A model generated the notes under the pieces. That model did not search any database. It was given only the letters and a program-made list of their open reading frames with translations, and was not told the origin of the DNA. From NCBI GenBank assembly GCA_041752455.1, contig JBGSWL010000131.1, forward strand, positions 1-14,740: a stretch of 14,740 nucleotides of DNA. The letters run 5' to 3'. Within the stretch, counting starts at the first letter, position 1. Every line of letters begins with the position of its first letter. The position numbers and the translations under genes are program-made. Below are positions 1 through 7,199 of the stretch, piece by piece. The DNA comes from JBGSWL01 sp041752455. GTDB lineage: Bacteria > Pseudomonadota > Alphaproteobacteria > Rhizobiales > Rhizobiaceae.

Positions 1-512
1 CCCGCTTTGCCGCCAGCGCCTTGGACGAGCAGCCCGACGTGGTTGTCGCCACCCGCAATGTCGCGGCGGCAGAGGCGGAACTGGCGCGTGCGCGCCTCGA
101 CATGGCCCGCGCCGAAGTGCGGGCACCCATCGACGGGACGATTCTGGACATCAACGCCACGCCGGGCCAGCGGCCGCCTTCCGAAGGCATCATGGAAATG
201 GGCGACATCGACGTGATGATGGCGGAGGTCGAGGTCTGGCAGGACCGGGTCAGTGCCGTCGCAGAAGGCCAGCCGGTCGAACTGGCTGCCGCCGCCTTGC
301 GTGAGAGCCTCAACGGCACCGTTCAAAGCATTGGCCTGATGGTCGGGCGGCAAGGCCTGATCTCGGACGATGCCGCCGCCAATTCCGATGCGCGGGTCAT
401 CCGGGTCCTGGTCAAGCTGGACGAGGAATCCTCGCGTCGCGCCGCGCGCTTCGTCGGGCTGGAGGCTGTGGCGCGGATTGACACGGGCCAAGAGGTGAAG
501 GCAGCGCAATGA
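1..512 (+). CDS. ABC exporter membrane fusion protein, HlyD/DevB type (3' part only)
   Basis: This is the C-terminal part of a periplasmic adaptor (membrane fusion protein) that links an inner-membrane ABC exporter to an outer-membrane channel. The frame is open from base 3 and the start lies outside the window. The visible protein begins with the end of an Ala/Glu/Arg-rich alpha-helical hairpin (about residues 15-38). It continues into a lipoyl-like half-motif, EVRAPIDGTI, typical of HlyD/DevB adaptors, and then a beta-barrel region with EVEVWQDRVSAVAEGQPVEL. Its stop overlaps the next start in ATGA (509-512), so it is translationally coupled to the FtsX-type permease. Together with the following ATPase this gives the DevB-DevC-DevA order known from cyanobacterial glycolipid exporters. 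The substrate cannot be told from the sequence, and no TolC-like gene is visible here. Confidence 0.85.
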   Translation, partial: RFAASALDEQPDVVVATRNVAAAEAELARARLDMARAEVRAPIDGTILDINATPGQRPPSEGIMEMGDIDVMMAEVEVWQDRVSAVAEGQPVELAAAALRESLNGTVQSIGLMVGRQGLISDDAAANSDARVIRVLVKLDEESSRRAARFVGLEAVARIDTGQEVKAAQ

Positions 513-1681
513 GCCGACTGTTGCAATGGGTGTTCGGCCGCTTGCCGATCGGCTGGCTGCAACTGACCCACAAACGCGGGCGGTTCATCGCCGCGCTGTC
601 GGGCGTCGCCTTTGCCAATGTGCTGGTGTTTGTCCAGCTCGGCATCATGAACTCGATGGCGACGGCAACCTTGCGCCCCTACGAGTTCTTCAAGGCTGAC
701 ATCATGATTTCCGCCGCCGATGCCAATGCCTTGGCCGAGGGCGGCAATGTGGCGCGGCAATGGATGCTGCAGGCATTTGGCGATCCGGACGTTGCGGCCG
801 GCATGGGCCTGTTCATTGCCAACGCGCCGTGGGACCGCGGCGAAAAGGATATCAGTTTCACCACTTTCGGCATCGATCCGGGCCAACCGGCGTTTGTTTC
901 GCCGGCAATCGATGCCGACCTGGCTCTCCTGCAGGTTCAGGATGTTGCCTTTCTGGACCGGCTCGCCCGCGGCCTGACGCGCGACGAAGCGGCATTGATT
1001 TCGCCGCAGACGCCGTTTTCTTTCGAGACGCAGGGACGCACACTCACCGCGTTGACGACCTTTGCCGGCGGTGGCGGCTTTGGCGGTGACGGCTATATGG
1101 TCGTTTCTGATCAGACCTTCCTTTCCATGTTTCCGACCCGCAGTTCCGGAGCACCGGACCACATCCTGCTGCAATTGCGGCCCGGTGCGGACGTTGAAAC
1201 GGTCGTCAAGCGCCTTCGCACCCTGATCTCCGACGACACGCTGCGCATCCGAAGCTATGGCGATGCGGCGCAGGAGGATCTGACCTACCAGCAGACGAAG
1301 CGACCAACCGGCATCATCTTCGGGTTTGGTGTGCTGATCGGTGTGCTCGTGGGGCTGGTCATCGTCTATCAGGTGCTGTCGGCAGACGTGGCGGACCATT
1401 TGCGTGAATATGCGACATTCAAGGCGATGGGATACGGGCCGCGCTTCTTTCTCGGAATCGTCGTCGAAGAGGCGCTCGTTCTTGGCCTTCTGGGGTTCAT
1501 TCCCGGCCTGGCGGTCGGCACCGCGATCCTTGTGTTCATGGGCAAGATGACAACCTTGCCGCTGGCGATGACGCCGACTATGGCGGCGATGGTCTTTGTC
1601 GGAACCGTTGTATTTTCCACCCTGTCGGGGGTCTTTGCAACGCGGCGCCTGGCGTCCGCCGACCCGGCGGACCTGTTCTGA
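509..1681 (+). CDS. ABC exporter permease, DevC-like FtsX/MacB family
   Basis: A 390-residue inner-membrane permease of the FtsX/MacB fold. One N-terminal transmembrane segment (about residues 26-48, preceded by a basic THKRGR stretch) is followed by a large periplasmic domain (about 50-260). Three C-terminal hydrophobic segments follow, at about 267-290, 312-340 and 350-375. The sequence LAL.GVAFANVLVFVQLGIMNS-like N-terminus (here starting LSGVAFANVLVF) and the stretch HLREYATFKAMGYG before the last membrane pair are typical of DevC proteins. The start ATG is preceded by GAGGTGAAGG inside the upstream gene. Its stop shares one base with the next start (TGATG at 1679-1683). It should form a dimer driven by the ATPase encoded next, transferring conformational energy to the adaptor protein rather than carrying substrate through a classical channel. 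Substrate unknown. Confidence 0.88.
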   Translation: MSRLLQWVFGRLPIGWLQLTHKRGRFIAALSGVAFANVLVFVQLGIMNSMATATLRPYEFFKADIMISAADANALAEGGNVARQWMLQAFGDPDVAAGMGLFIANAPWDRGEKDISFTTFGIDPGQPAFVSPAIDADLALLQVQDVAFLDRLARGLTRDEAALISPQTPFSFETQGRTLTALTTFAGGGGFGGDGYMVVSDQTFLSMFPTRSSGAPDHILLQLRPGADVETVVKRLRTLISDDTLRIRSYGDAAQEDLTYQQTKRPTGIIFGFGVLIGVLVGLVIVYQVLSADVADHLREYATFKAMGYGPRFFLGIVVEEALVLGLLGFIPGLAVGTAILVFMGKMTTLPLAMTPTMAAMVFVGTVVFSTLSGVFATRRLASADPADLF

Positions 1682-2370
1682 TGGACATCACCGCGAAAGC
1701 GCCGACCATCGTCGAAGTAAGCGGGCTCAACCACTGGTTCGGCACCGGCGAAGCGCGCAAGCAAGCACTCTACGACATCAACCTGGCACTGCCGCGCGGC
1801 AGCCTGACGGTCATGATGGGACCGTCCGGGTCCGGCAAGACGACGGTACTGACGCTGATCGGCTGCCTGCGTTCCGTGCAAGAGGGATCGGTGCGCTTGA
1901 TGGGGCACGAACTGCGGGGCGCAAGCGAAGCGGACTTGACAATGCAGCGCCAGAAACTCGGCTTCATCTTCCAGTCGCACAACCTCCATGAAAGCCTGAC
2001 GGCGCTGCAAAACGTCATCATGGGCGTGCAGGTGCGCAAGGGCGTTGCCGATGCCCTGGCGCGCAAGGCGGCGATTCGCGCGCTGGAGCTGGTCGGGCTT
2101 TCCGACCGTATCAACTACCTGCCAGCCAATCTGTCAGGCGGACAGAAGCAGCGCGTTGCCGTGGCGCGCGCGCTGGTCGGCAATCCCGACATGGTGTTGG
2201 CAGATGAACCGACGGCAGCCCTCGACAAGGACAGTGCCGCCGACGTCGTGGACATGCTCAAAGGCCTCGGCGCCGAACGCGGCACGACGACACTTCTTGT
2301 GACGCACGACAATCGCATTCTGGATCGCGCCGACCGGATCGTGACGCTGGAAGACGGCCGGATCGTGTGA
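1681..2370 (+). CDS. ABC exporter ATPase, DevA/LolD/MacB-like
   Basis: A 229-residue ATP-binding subunit that powers the FtsX-type permease. All catalytic elements are visible: Walker A GPSGSGKTT (47-55), Q-loop Gln at about 98, signature LSGGQ (151-155), Walker B ending VLADEP (172-177, catalytic Glu176) and switch His209 in VTHD. The alternating A-loop region, GLNHWFGTGEARKQAL, and the compact length without a C-terminal regulatory domain match the LolD/MacB/DevA exporter group, not sugar importers. The gene overlaps the permease stop by one base, so the three exporter genes form one transcript. It is the last gene of that operon; a weak hairpin followed by five T residues lies about 8-30 bases after its stop. 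It faces the LacI genes tail to tail. Confidence 0.9.
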   Translation: MDITAKAPTIVEVSGLNHWFGTGEARKQALYDINLALPRGSLTVMMGPSGSGKTTVLTLIGCLRSVQEGSVRLMGHELRGASEADLTMQRQKLGFIFQSHNLHESLTALQNVIMGVQVRKGVADALARKAAIRALELVGLSDRINYLPANLSGGQKQRVAVARALVGNPDMVLADEPTAALDKDSAADVVDMLKGLGAERGTTTLLVTHDNRILDRADRIVTLEDGRIV

Positions 2371-2377
2371 GATCGGT

Positions 2378-2399
2378 AGGCCAAGCACTGCCTCTTTTT
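2378..2399 (+). terminator. Possible weak intrinsic terminator after exporter operon
   Basis: AGGC (2378-2381) pairs with GCCT (2390-2393) around an 8-base loop and is followed by CTTTTT (2394-2399). The T run is convincing but the stem has only four pairs, so this is a tentative call. The whole gap 2371-2481 lies between convergent genes. A second small inverted repeat, TCCGT/ACGGA (2432-2436 and 2440-2444), lies within it. I see no gene in the gap. Confidence 0.35.
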
Positions 2400-2481
2400 G
2401 AAGTGTTTGACACGCCAAAGCAACTTCGAGGTCCGTTCAACGGATGACTTTGCACGGACTTGCCGAACGACGGTGGCACTC

Positions 2482-3501
2482 TCAGGTCGATTGCCGGACG
2501 ACGAGCGTCGGCTCAATCGCCGCGTGCCGCTTCATCGCGTGGCTCGCCGGATCGCGAAGCAATTGGACGATGAGCGTGCCGGCGGTCTGTCCGATCACAT
2601 GGGCGTTCGGATCGATGGTCGTGATGGCCGGGATGGCGTATGCGCTGACTTCGAATGCGCCGAACCCGGCAACCGCCATGTCGCCGGGAATGGAAAGGCC
2701 GAGGCGCTGGAATTCGCTCATCGCCCCGAATGCGGCCCCGTCCGAAACGCACATGACTGCTTCGGTCTGCGGGTGCATCTCGAGAAGCATCCGGGCACCT
2801 TCCGCGCCATGCCTTGCTTCGATGGGTGGCTTGCCGAGTGTCACGAGGTGGACGGGTCCAAGGCCTGCCGCTTCCAGTTTCCTGACAAAGCCGCGCCGAC
2901 GGGCAACACCTCTGGTGTCGTTTTCGGTTTTGCCGCCAATGAAGGCAAAGCGCCGGTAACCGCGGGCGATGAAGTGGTCCGCCATCATCTCGCCGGCGAT
3001 GGCATTCGAAAACCCGACGGAGTACCCGACAGGCTCTGAAGGTTCGTCCCATGTCTCGATGACGGGGATACGCGCCCTTTCGAGCAGGGTGCGGGCGGCG
3101 AGCGTATGGGCACCCCCAGTCACAATGATGGCTTCAGGCTTGCGGCGCAGAAGCTGGCGGATCATCTGCTCCTCTCGGTCGACCTGGTAGTTGGTGTATC
3201 CGAGCAGGACTTCGAGATCATGTGCGGCCACCGCATCGGTGAGGCCGCGCACCGTGTCGGCAAAATTCGGGTTGTTGATCGAGGGCACGCAAACGGCGAC
3301 GAACCCGGTCTTCTTGGTGCGCATTTCCGATGCACCTCGGTCAAAGACATAGCCCATCGCCTCAGCAATTTTCAGGATCTCGTCGCGTCGCTTGTCGCTG
3401 ACAGAGCCATCCGAACGGAATGCGCGCGACACCGTCATTGTCGAGACGCCCGCTGCACGGGCCACATCGGCCATGCGCGGCGGACTTCCATCTGTAGTCA
3501 T
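2482..3501 (-). CDS. LacI-family transcriptional regulator, GntR-like (second of tandem pair)
   Basis: A 339-residue repressor-type regulator. The N-terminal helix-turn-helix (about residues 10-29, ADVARAAGVSTMTVSRAF) is followed by a hinge helix and a periplasmic-binding-protein-like sensor domain (from GFVAVCVPSINNPNF onward). The MTVSR recognition helix and the sensor sequence resemble E. coli GntR, the gluconate repressor. I chose the ATG at 3501 over an in-frame upstream ATG at 3573. It overlaps the upstream regulator's stop in ATGA, has GGGAG about 8 bases upstream, and leaves a normal-length N-terminus before the helix-turn-helix. The hinge reads RGASEMRTKKT; it lacks the usual intercalating leucine pattern (RSLRT) of LacI, having Met there. 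Likely effector is a sugar acid such as gluconate or a ketogluconate, by family resemblance and neighbours; this is inference. Confidence 0.9.
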   Translation of the reverse strand: MTTDGSPPRMADVARAAGVSTMTVSRAFRSDGSVSDKRRDEILKIAEAMGYVFDRGASEMRTKKTGFVAVCVPSINNPNFADTVRGLTDAVAAHDLEVLLGYTNYQVDREEQMIRQLLRRKPEAIIVTGGAHTLAARTLLERARIPVIETWDEPSEPVGYSVGFSNAIAGEMMADHFIARGYRRFAFIGGKTENDTRGVARRRGFVRKLEAAGLGPVHLVTLGKPPIEARHGAEGARMLLEMHPQTEAVMCVSDGAAFGAMSEFQRLGLSIPGDMAVAGFGAFEVSAYAIPAITTIDPNAHVIGQTAGTLIVQLLRDPASHAMKRHAAIEPTLVVRQST

Positions 3502-4553
3502 GTCGGGCTCCCTGCGTCGGTCCTGTGCGGCCGCCTGGTTGTGTCGCCAAAGATGATCCGTGTCGGCAGGCAATGGGACAGGTTTCCCTTGATCCCGTTG
3601 ATCCGTGCGATGAGGCTTCGGGCACCAAGCGTTCCCATCAGGCGGCGTGGAGTTTCGACCGTGGTGATCCGGCGCGGCAGTACGCTGTTGATGGACAGGC
3701 TGTTGAAACCGACAATACCGAGGTCCTCCGGCACCCGCAGGCCGATCTCGGCACAGGCCATCAGACCCGAAAAGGCAAAATGGTCCGACAGGAAAAAAAC
3801 AATGTCGGGCAGCGGCTCGCCTTCTTCGGCCAGCCGCCTCATGCCGTCAAAACCCGCCTTGTAACCATCGGTGGTGCCGCTCTGCATCGCTCGCGCGTCG
3901 GCATGACCTGCCGCATGAAATGCGCCGCGAATGCCGGCGAGGCGCCTTTCCGCCCGTGGGTCGTGGCCGGGCGCAAAGCCGACCCAGGCCGGCCTGCGGT
4001 ATCCCAAGGCGATCATCTGTTCGGCGATCTGCCGGCCCGCTTCAGCGTGATTGATGCCGACACTTATGTCGATCGGATCGTCGCTGTGCTCCCACAATTC
4101 GAGCGTCGGCACTTGGTCCCGCCGGAGAATGCGCTTCACCCGCTCGTCATGATCCGTTCCCGTGAGAACCAGTCCGGCTGGTCGCCAGGGTCGGACCGTG
4201 TTGATCCAGTCAACTTCTCGCTGGCGGTCATATTCCGTCGTTGTGACAATTGTCGTGAATCCTGCGCTTTCCAGCGTCGGGCGCATGCCGTCCAGCATGT
4301 CGGCAAAGACATCGTTGAACAGGTTGGGAAACGTGACGCCGATCAGGCTCGACTGTACATTGGCCAGTGAACGGGCATTGAGGTTGGGCTGATAACGAAG
4401 CCGCTCGGCGATTTCAAAGATCTCCGACCGTTTGGTTTCAGAAACGCCTTCGACCCCGCGCAAGGCACGCGAGACGGTCATGATCGATACGCGCGCTTCG
4501 CGGGCCACGTCATCGATATTGACGGTCTTGCCGGTGCGCAAACGCTTCGTCAT
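3498..4553 (-). CDS. LacI-family transcriptional regulator, GntR-like (first of tandem pair)
   Basis: A 351-residue LacI-family regulator. The helix-turn-helix is at about residues 12-32 (IDDVAREARVSIMTVSRAL), the hinge reads NLNARSLANVQSS, and the sensor domain starts at LIGVTFPNLFNDVFADML, a stretch close to E. coli GntR. The C-terminus has the usual LPTRIIFGDTTRRP-type ending. I chose the ATG at 4553. The open frame continues upstream to 4694, but that extension would run through both palindromic operators and add 47 residues not seen in the family. The stop overlaps the second regulator's start in ATGA, so the two are made together. The gene is divergent from the sugar ABC importer operon. 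A 16-base palindrome lies 16 bases upstream of its start, well placed for autoregulation. It probably controls the importer and the idonate/gluconate genes; which regulator binds which site cannot be told. Confidence 0.9.
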   Translation of the reverse strand: MTKRLRTGKTVNIDDVAREARVSIMTVSRALRGVEGVSETKRSEIFEIAERLRYQPNLNARSLANVQSSLIGVTFPNLFNDVFADMLDGMRPTLESAGFTTIVTTTEYDRQREVDWINTVRPWRPAGLVLTGTDHDERVKRILRRDQVPTLELWEHSDDPIDISVGINHAEAGRQIAEQMIALGYRRPAWVGFAPGHDPRAERRLAGIRGAFHAAGHADARAMQSGTTDGYKAGFDGMRRLAEEGEPLPDIVFFLSDHFAFSGLMACAEIGLRVPEDLGIVGFNSLSINSVLPRRITTVETPRRLMGTLGARSLIARINGIKGNLSHCLPTRIIFGDTTRRPHRTDAGSPT

Positions 4554-4569
4554 CGGCCAGTGTGCCTTG

Positions 4570-4585
4570 ACGTTAGCGCTAACGT
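4570..4585. promoter_or_regulatory. LacI-type operator, 16-base perfect palindrome ACGTTAGCGCTAACGT
   Basis: ACGTTAGCGCTAACGT is a perfect inverted repeat with a central CG-type step (AGCGCT), the classic symmetry of LacI-family operators. It lies 16 bases before the start of the first LacI gene, where bound protein would block transcription initiation or elongation into the regulator pair. It differs from the other palindrome in this gap (TGTTATCGATAACA) in both arm sequence and centre, so it may be read by a different regulator. Confidence 0.75.
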
Positions 4586-4631
4586 TGATTCCCGAATTGC
4601 CATCTTTCCCCGGCCATCGCCTGCATGTCAT

Positions 4632-4645
4632 TGTTATCGATAACA
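4632..4645. promoter_or_regulatory. GntR/IdnR-like operator, palindrome TGTTATCGATAACA (importer side)
   Basis: TGTTATCGATAACA is a perfect 14-base inverted repeat, 26 bases upstream of the ABC importer's first gene and in the gap shared with the divergent LacI pair. The same 14 bases occur at 12252-12265 in the other divergent promoter region. The TGTTA-N4-TAACA arms match those of E. coli GntR/IdnR sites as I recall them. A regulator bound here would cover the importer promoter. I could not assign convincing -35/-10 boxes on either strand in this gap. Confidence 0.82.
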
Positions 4646-4671
4646 CGACCGCATGTCTCTTGGGAGGGGGT

Positions 4672-5754
4672 ATGCCCGCAATCGTCTTCGACAAGATCGA
4701 GAAGAAATACGGGGCGTTTCAGGTCCTGCCGCCGCTTGACCTGTCGTTGAACGATGGAGAGTTCACGGTGCTTGTCGGCCCGTCCGGATGCGGCAAATCG
4801 ACGACACTGCGTATCCTTGCCGGTCTCGAGACCCTGTCGGGCGGCGAGATCTTCTTCGACGGCAAACCGATCAGCCATCTGGAGCCAAAGGATCGCGACA
4901 TCGCGATGGTGTTTCAGGATTATGCGCTCTACCCGCACATGAACATTGCCAAAAACATGTCGTTTGCGCTGCGCCTCAAGCGTGTGCCGCGGTCCGAGAT
5001 TGACGCGAAGGTCAAGCGCGTTGCCGACATGCTCAACATCGGCCACCTGTTGCATCGCAAGCCGGCCGAACTCTCCGGCGGTCAGCGACAGCGCGTTGCC
5101 ATGGGCCGTGCTCTTGTGCGCGATGCGGGCACATTCCTGTTCGATGAACCCCTGTCGAACCTTGATGCCAAGCTGCGCGCCAAGATGCGCACGGAACTGG
5201 CCGAGATGCGCACCACCATCGACAAGAACATGGTCTATGTGACGCACGACCAGGTCGAGGCGATGACGTTGGGCGACCGCATCGTCGTCATGAACCATGG
5301 CGTCATCCAGCAGCAGGGTTCGCCTGAAGAACTTTTCAAGCGCCCGGTGAACCGGTTCGTCGCTGGCTTCATCGGCAGCCCGACCATGAATTTTCTCGAT
5401 GGGGCGATCACCACGCGAGACAGCGTCGCGGTCGTTGCCGGGGATGGCTATGTCCTGCCCCTGCCGGACGAACTGGCGCGGCGCGCCGAGGCGCATGGGC
5501 AAAGTGCCGTCAGCGTCGGCATCCGTCCGTCATCCTTCAGCACGGATCCGGCTGCCGGTGCACCAATTCACCTGCGCGTGACCGTCTCCGAATATCTCGG
5601 TTCCACCTCGGTCCTGGTTACCCACTGCGGCAGTACGGAATTGCTTGTCGAGATGCCCAGCGACGGACCGGTGCGGGCAGGCAGCACAACCCATTTCTCG
5701 GTGAAGACCGATGAAATCATGCTCTTCGATCGCAAGACCGAAAAGCGGATCTGA
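4672..5754 (+). CDS. Carbohydrate ABC importer ATPase, UgpC/MalK type
   Basis: A 360-residue nucleotide-binding subunit that energises the importer encoded downstream. Visible motifs are Walker A GPSGCGKST (36-44), Q-loop Gln82, signature LSGGQ (134-138), Walker B FLFDEP (155-160) and switch His192 (VTHDQVEAM). About 120 C-terminal residues after position 240 (from GSPTMNFLDG) form the TOBE/regulatory domain typical of MalK/UgpC proteins. I chose the ATG at 4672, preceded by GGGAGG at 4662-4667. The open frame extends back to 4432, but that would overlap the divergent regulator gene and both operators. It is the first gene of the operon, which is less common than having the binding protein first. 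The gap to the next gene is 28 bases. Substrate is set by the binding protein; neighbours point to a sugar acid. Confidence 0.93.
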   Translation: MPAIVFDKIEKKYGAFQVLPPLDLSLNDGEFTVLVGPSGCGKSTTLRILAGLETLSGGEIFFDGKPISHLEPKDRDIAMVFQDYALYPHMNIAKNMSFALRLKRVPRSEIDAKVKRVADMLNIGHLLHRKPAELSGGQRQRVAMGRALVRDAGTFLFDEPLSNLDAKLRAKMRTELAEMRTTIDKNMVYVTHDQVEAMTLGDRIVVMNHGVIQQQGSPEELFKRPVNRFVAGFIGSPTMNFLDGAITTRDSVAVVAGDGYVLPLPDELARRAEAHGQSAVSVGIRPSSFSTDPAAGAPIHLRVTVSEYLGSTSVLVTHCGSTELLVEMPSDGPVRAGSTTHFSVKTDEIMLFDRKTEKRI

Positions 5755-5782
5755 ACGGCGTTAGCGAAAGGGAGGAAACCAC

Positions 5783-7111
5783 ATGCTAGAATTGTTCAAG
5801 AAGGCCGGTGCCACCGCAACGGCACTGTTGGCAATGGCGGGTATCGCACTTGCCAACCCCTATGAGGAATTTGCCGGAACGACGCTTGTCATCAACGTGC
5901 CCGCGCATCCGCACTACAATGCCATGATGGCGGTGCTGCCCGAATTCACCAAGGAAACCGGCATCAACGTCGAAGTTGATCAACTTGAATATCTCAAGAT
6001 GCGCGAGCGCCAGACGCTCGAACTGACCAAGCCCGCCGGCGACTATGACCTGATTTCCTATGTCGTGTTCTCCAAGGCCGACTATGTGTTCGCAGACCAG
6101 TTGGAAAATCTTGCCCGTTTCTTCATGAACCCGAAGCTGGCTGACCCGACCTATGACGCGGCCGATCTCATTGATGGTTATGTGCAGAATATCGGTGTAG
6201 CCGGCGGTGAAAAAGGCTACTTGCCCGGAGTGACCGGCTCGCTCTTCGGCATTCCGTACGGGTCGGAAACCTCAATCCTTGCCTACCGCAAGGACATTTT
6301 CGAAAAGCACGGTCTCAAGGTTCCCGAAACCTATGACGAACTGCTCGACATCACCTGCAGGATCCCCGAACTGGAACCGGGCATGGGCGGCATGGCCTCC
6401 CGCGCGGCATCCGGTCACCATGCAGCCCATGCGTTCCTGCTGCATCTTGCCCCTCTGGGCGGCCGCGTGTTTGACGCCACCTGGCAGCCGATCATCAACA
6501 ACGAGGCGGGCCTTGCCGCCGCAAACGCGCTGAAGAAGATCGTCGATTGCGGTCCGCAGGGCGGCACGACCTTCGGTCCGGCAGAAGCAGCGGCCGCGTT
6601 CTCGCAGGGCCAGGCGGCCATGTTCATGGACTCCATCGCCTTCGCTGCAAACTTTGAAGACCCGACCAAGTCGACGGTTGCCGGAAAGGTCGGTTATGCG
6701 CTCCATCCCATGGGTGTGCGCCGCGGCTCGCAGACCGGTGGCTTCGGGATTGCCATTCCGAGGAATGCCAAGAACAAGGAAGCAGCGTTCCTGCTGATGC
6801 AGTGGCTGACCTCCAAGAGGGGCGACAAGCTGGTTGCCATGGCCGGAGGCAACCCGTCGCGCTTCTCGACCTATGCCGACGCCGAAGTGCAGGCCAAGTT
6901 CCCTTATTCGGCAACCTTTGGTGAAGCACTGAAATATGCCGATCCCGACTGGCGTCCGATCATCCCGACCTGGGGCAAGATCAACGCCGACATCGGCACC
7001 ACCATGTCGCAAGTCTTGACCGAAGGTCTTGACCCCAAGGCAGCACTCGACGGCATTGCCGAGCGTGCCCGTGCCACCATGGCGGAAGCCGGCTTCTACA
7101 CCTGGCAGTAG
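5783..7111 (+). CDS. Periplasmic carbohydrate-binding protein of ABC importer (family 1)
   Basis: A 442-residue extracellular solute-binding protein that captures the substrate in the periplasm and delivers it to the two permeases. The N-terminus has a Sec signal peptide: basic FKKAG, a hydrophobic core, and an ALA cleavage site after about residue 24. The fold is recognisable from INVPAHPHYNAMMAVLPEFTKETGINVEV near the mature N-terminus, a GIPYGSETSILAYRKDIFEKHGLKVPETYDELL hinge-region block (shown in parts in the family) and FSQGQAAMFMDS. The mature protein has just two cysteines (192 and 256), which could form a disulfide. The start has a strong AGGGAGG at 5769-5775. A long hairpin follows its stop, likely protecting this part of the message so that more binding protein is made. 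The ligand cannot be read directly; the surrounding catabolic genes suggest idonate, a ketogluconate or a related sugar acid. Confidence 0.92.
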   Translation: MLELFKKAGATATALLAMAGIALANPYEEFAGTTLVINVPAHPHYNAMMAVLPEFTKETGINVEVDQLEYLKMRERQTLELTKPAGDYDLISYVVFSKADYVFADQLENLARFFMNPKLADPTYDAADLIDGYVQNIGVAGGEKGYLPGVTGSLFGIPYGSETSILAYRKDIFEKHGLKVPETYDELLDITCRIPELEPGMGGMASRAASGHHAAHAFLLHLAPLGGRVFDATWQPIINNEAGLAAANALKKIVDCGPQGGTTFGPAEAAAAFSQGQAAMFMDSIAFAANFEDPTKSTVAGKVGYALHPMGVRRGSQTGGFGIAIPRNAKNKEAAFLLMQWLTSKRGDKLVAMAGGNPSRFSTYADAEVQAKFPYSATFGEALKYADPDWRPIIPTWGKINADIGTTMSQVLTEGLDPKAALDGIAERARATMAEAGFYTWQ

Positions 7112-7122
7112 CCGGGACGGCA

Positions 7123-7159
7123 GGCGGGACCATCGATCCGAGCGGATTGCGGTCCCGCC
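7123..7159 (+). promoter_or_regulatory. Intergenic mRNA hairpin between binding protein and permease
   Basis: GGCGGGACC (7123-7131) pairs perfectly with GGTCCCGCC (7151-7159). The 19-base loop can fold again (CGATCC with GGATTG, including one G-T wobble, around GAGC). There is no T run after it, so it is not a standard intrinsic terminator. Hairpins at this position, just after a binding-protein gene, are known in other ABC operons (such as malE-malF) to stabilise the upstream message and lower permease expression. That role here is inferred. Confidence 0.65.
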
Positions 7160-7199
7160 GATCACCAGGGATTTTCATCGAAACGGCTGGTACCACACC

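Noticed and set aside
323..1399. 358-codon open frame on the minus strand opposite the exporter genes
   Set aside because: Its protein is rich in Arg, His and Gln with no recognisable domain, and it lies opposite well-supported genes. GC-rich DNA often leaves such frames open.
2398..3039. 213-codon plus-strand open frame opposite the second LacI gene
   Set aside because: No recognisable domain; the opposite strand carries a complete LacI protein.
4432..4671. Upstream extension of the importer ATPase
   Set aside because: It would overlap the divergent LacI coding region and both operators; ATG 4672 has a good ribosome-binding site and a normal N-terminus.
4554..4694. N-terminal extension of the first LacI regulator
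   Set aside because: It runs through both palindromes and adds 47 residues before the helix-turn-helix, which normally begins close to the start.
5759..5766. CGTTAGCG, matching half of the 4570-4585 operator
   Set aside because: Only eight bases and no second arm; too short to call a regulatory site.
7029..7199. N-terminal extension of permease 1 into the binding-protein gene
   Set aside because: The extension is Arg/Pro-rich and crosses the hairpin; the hydrophobic N-terminus begins naturally after ATG 7200.
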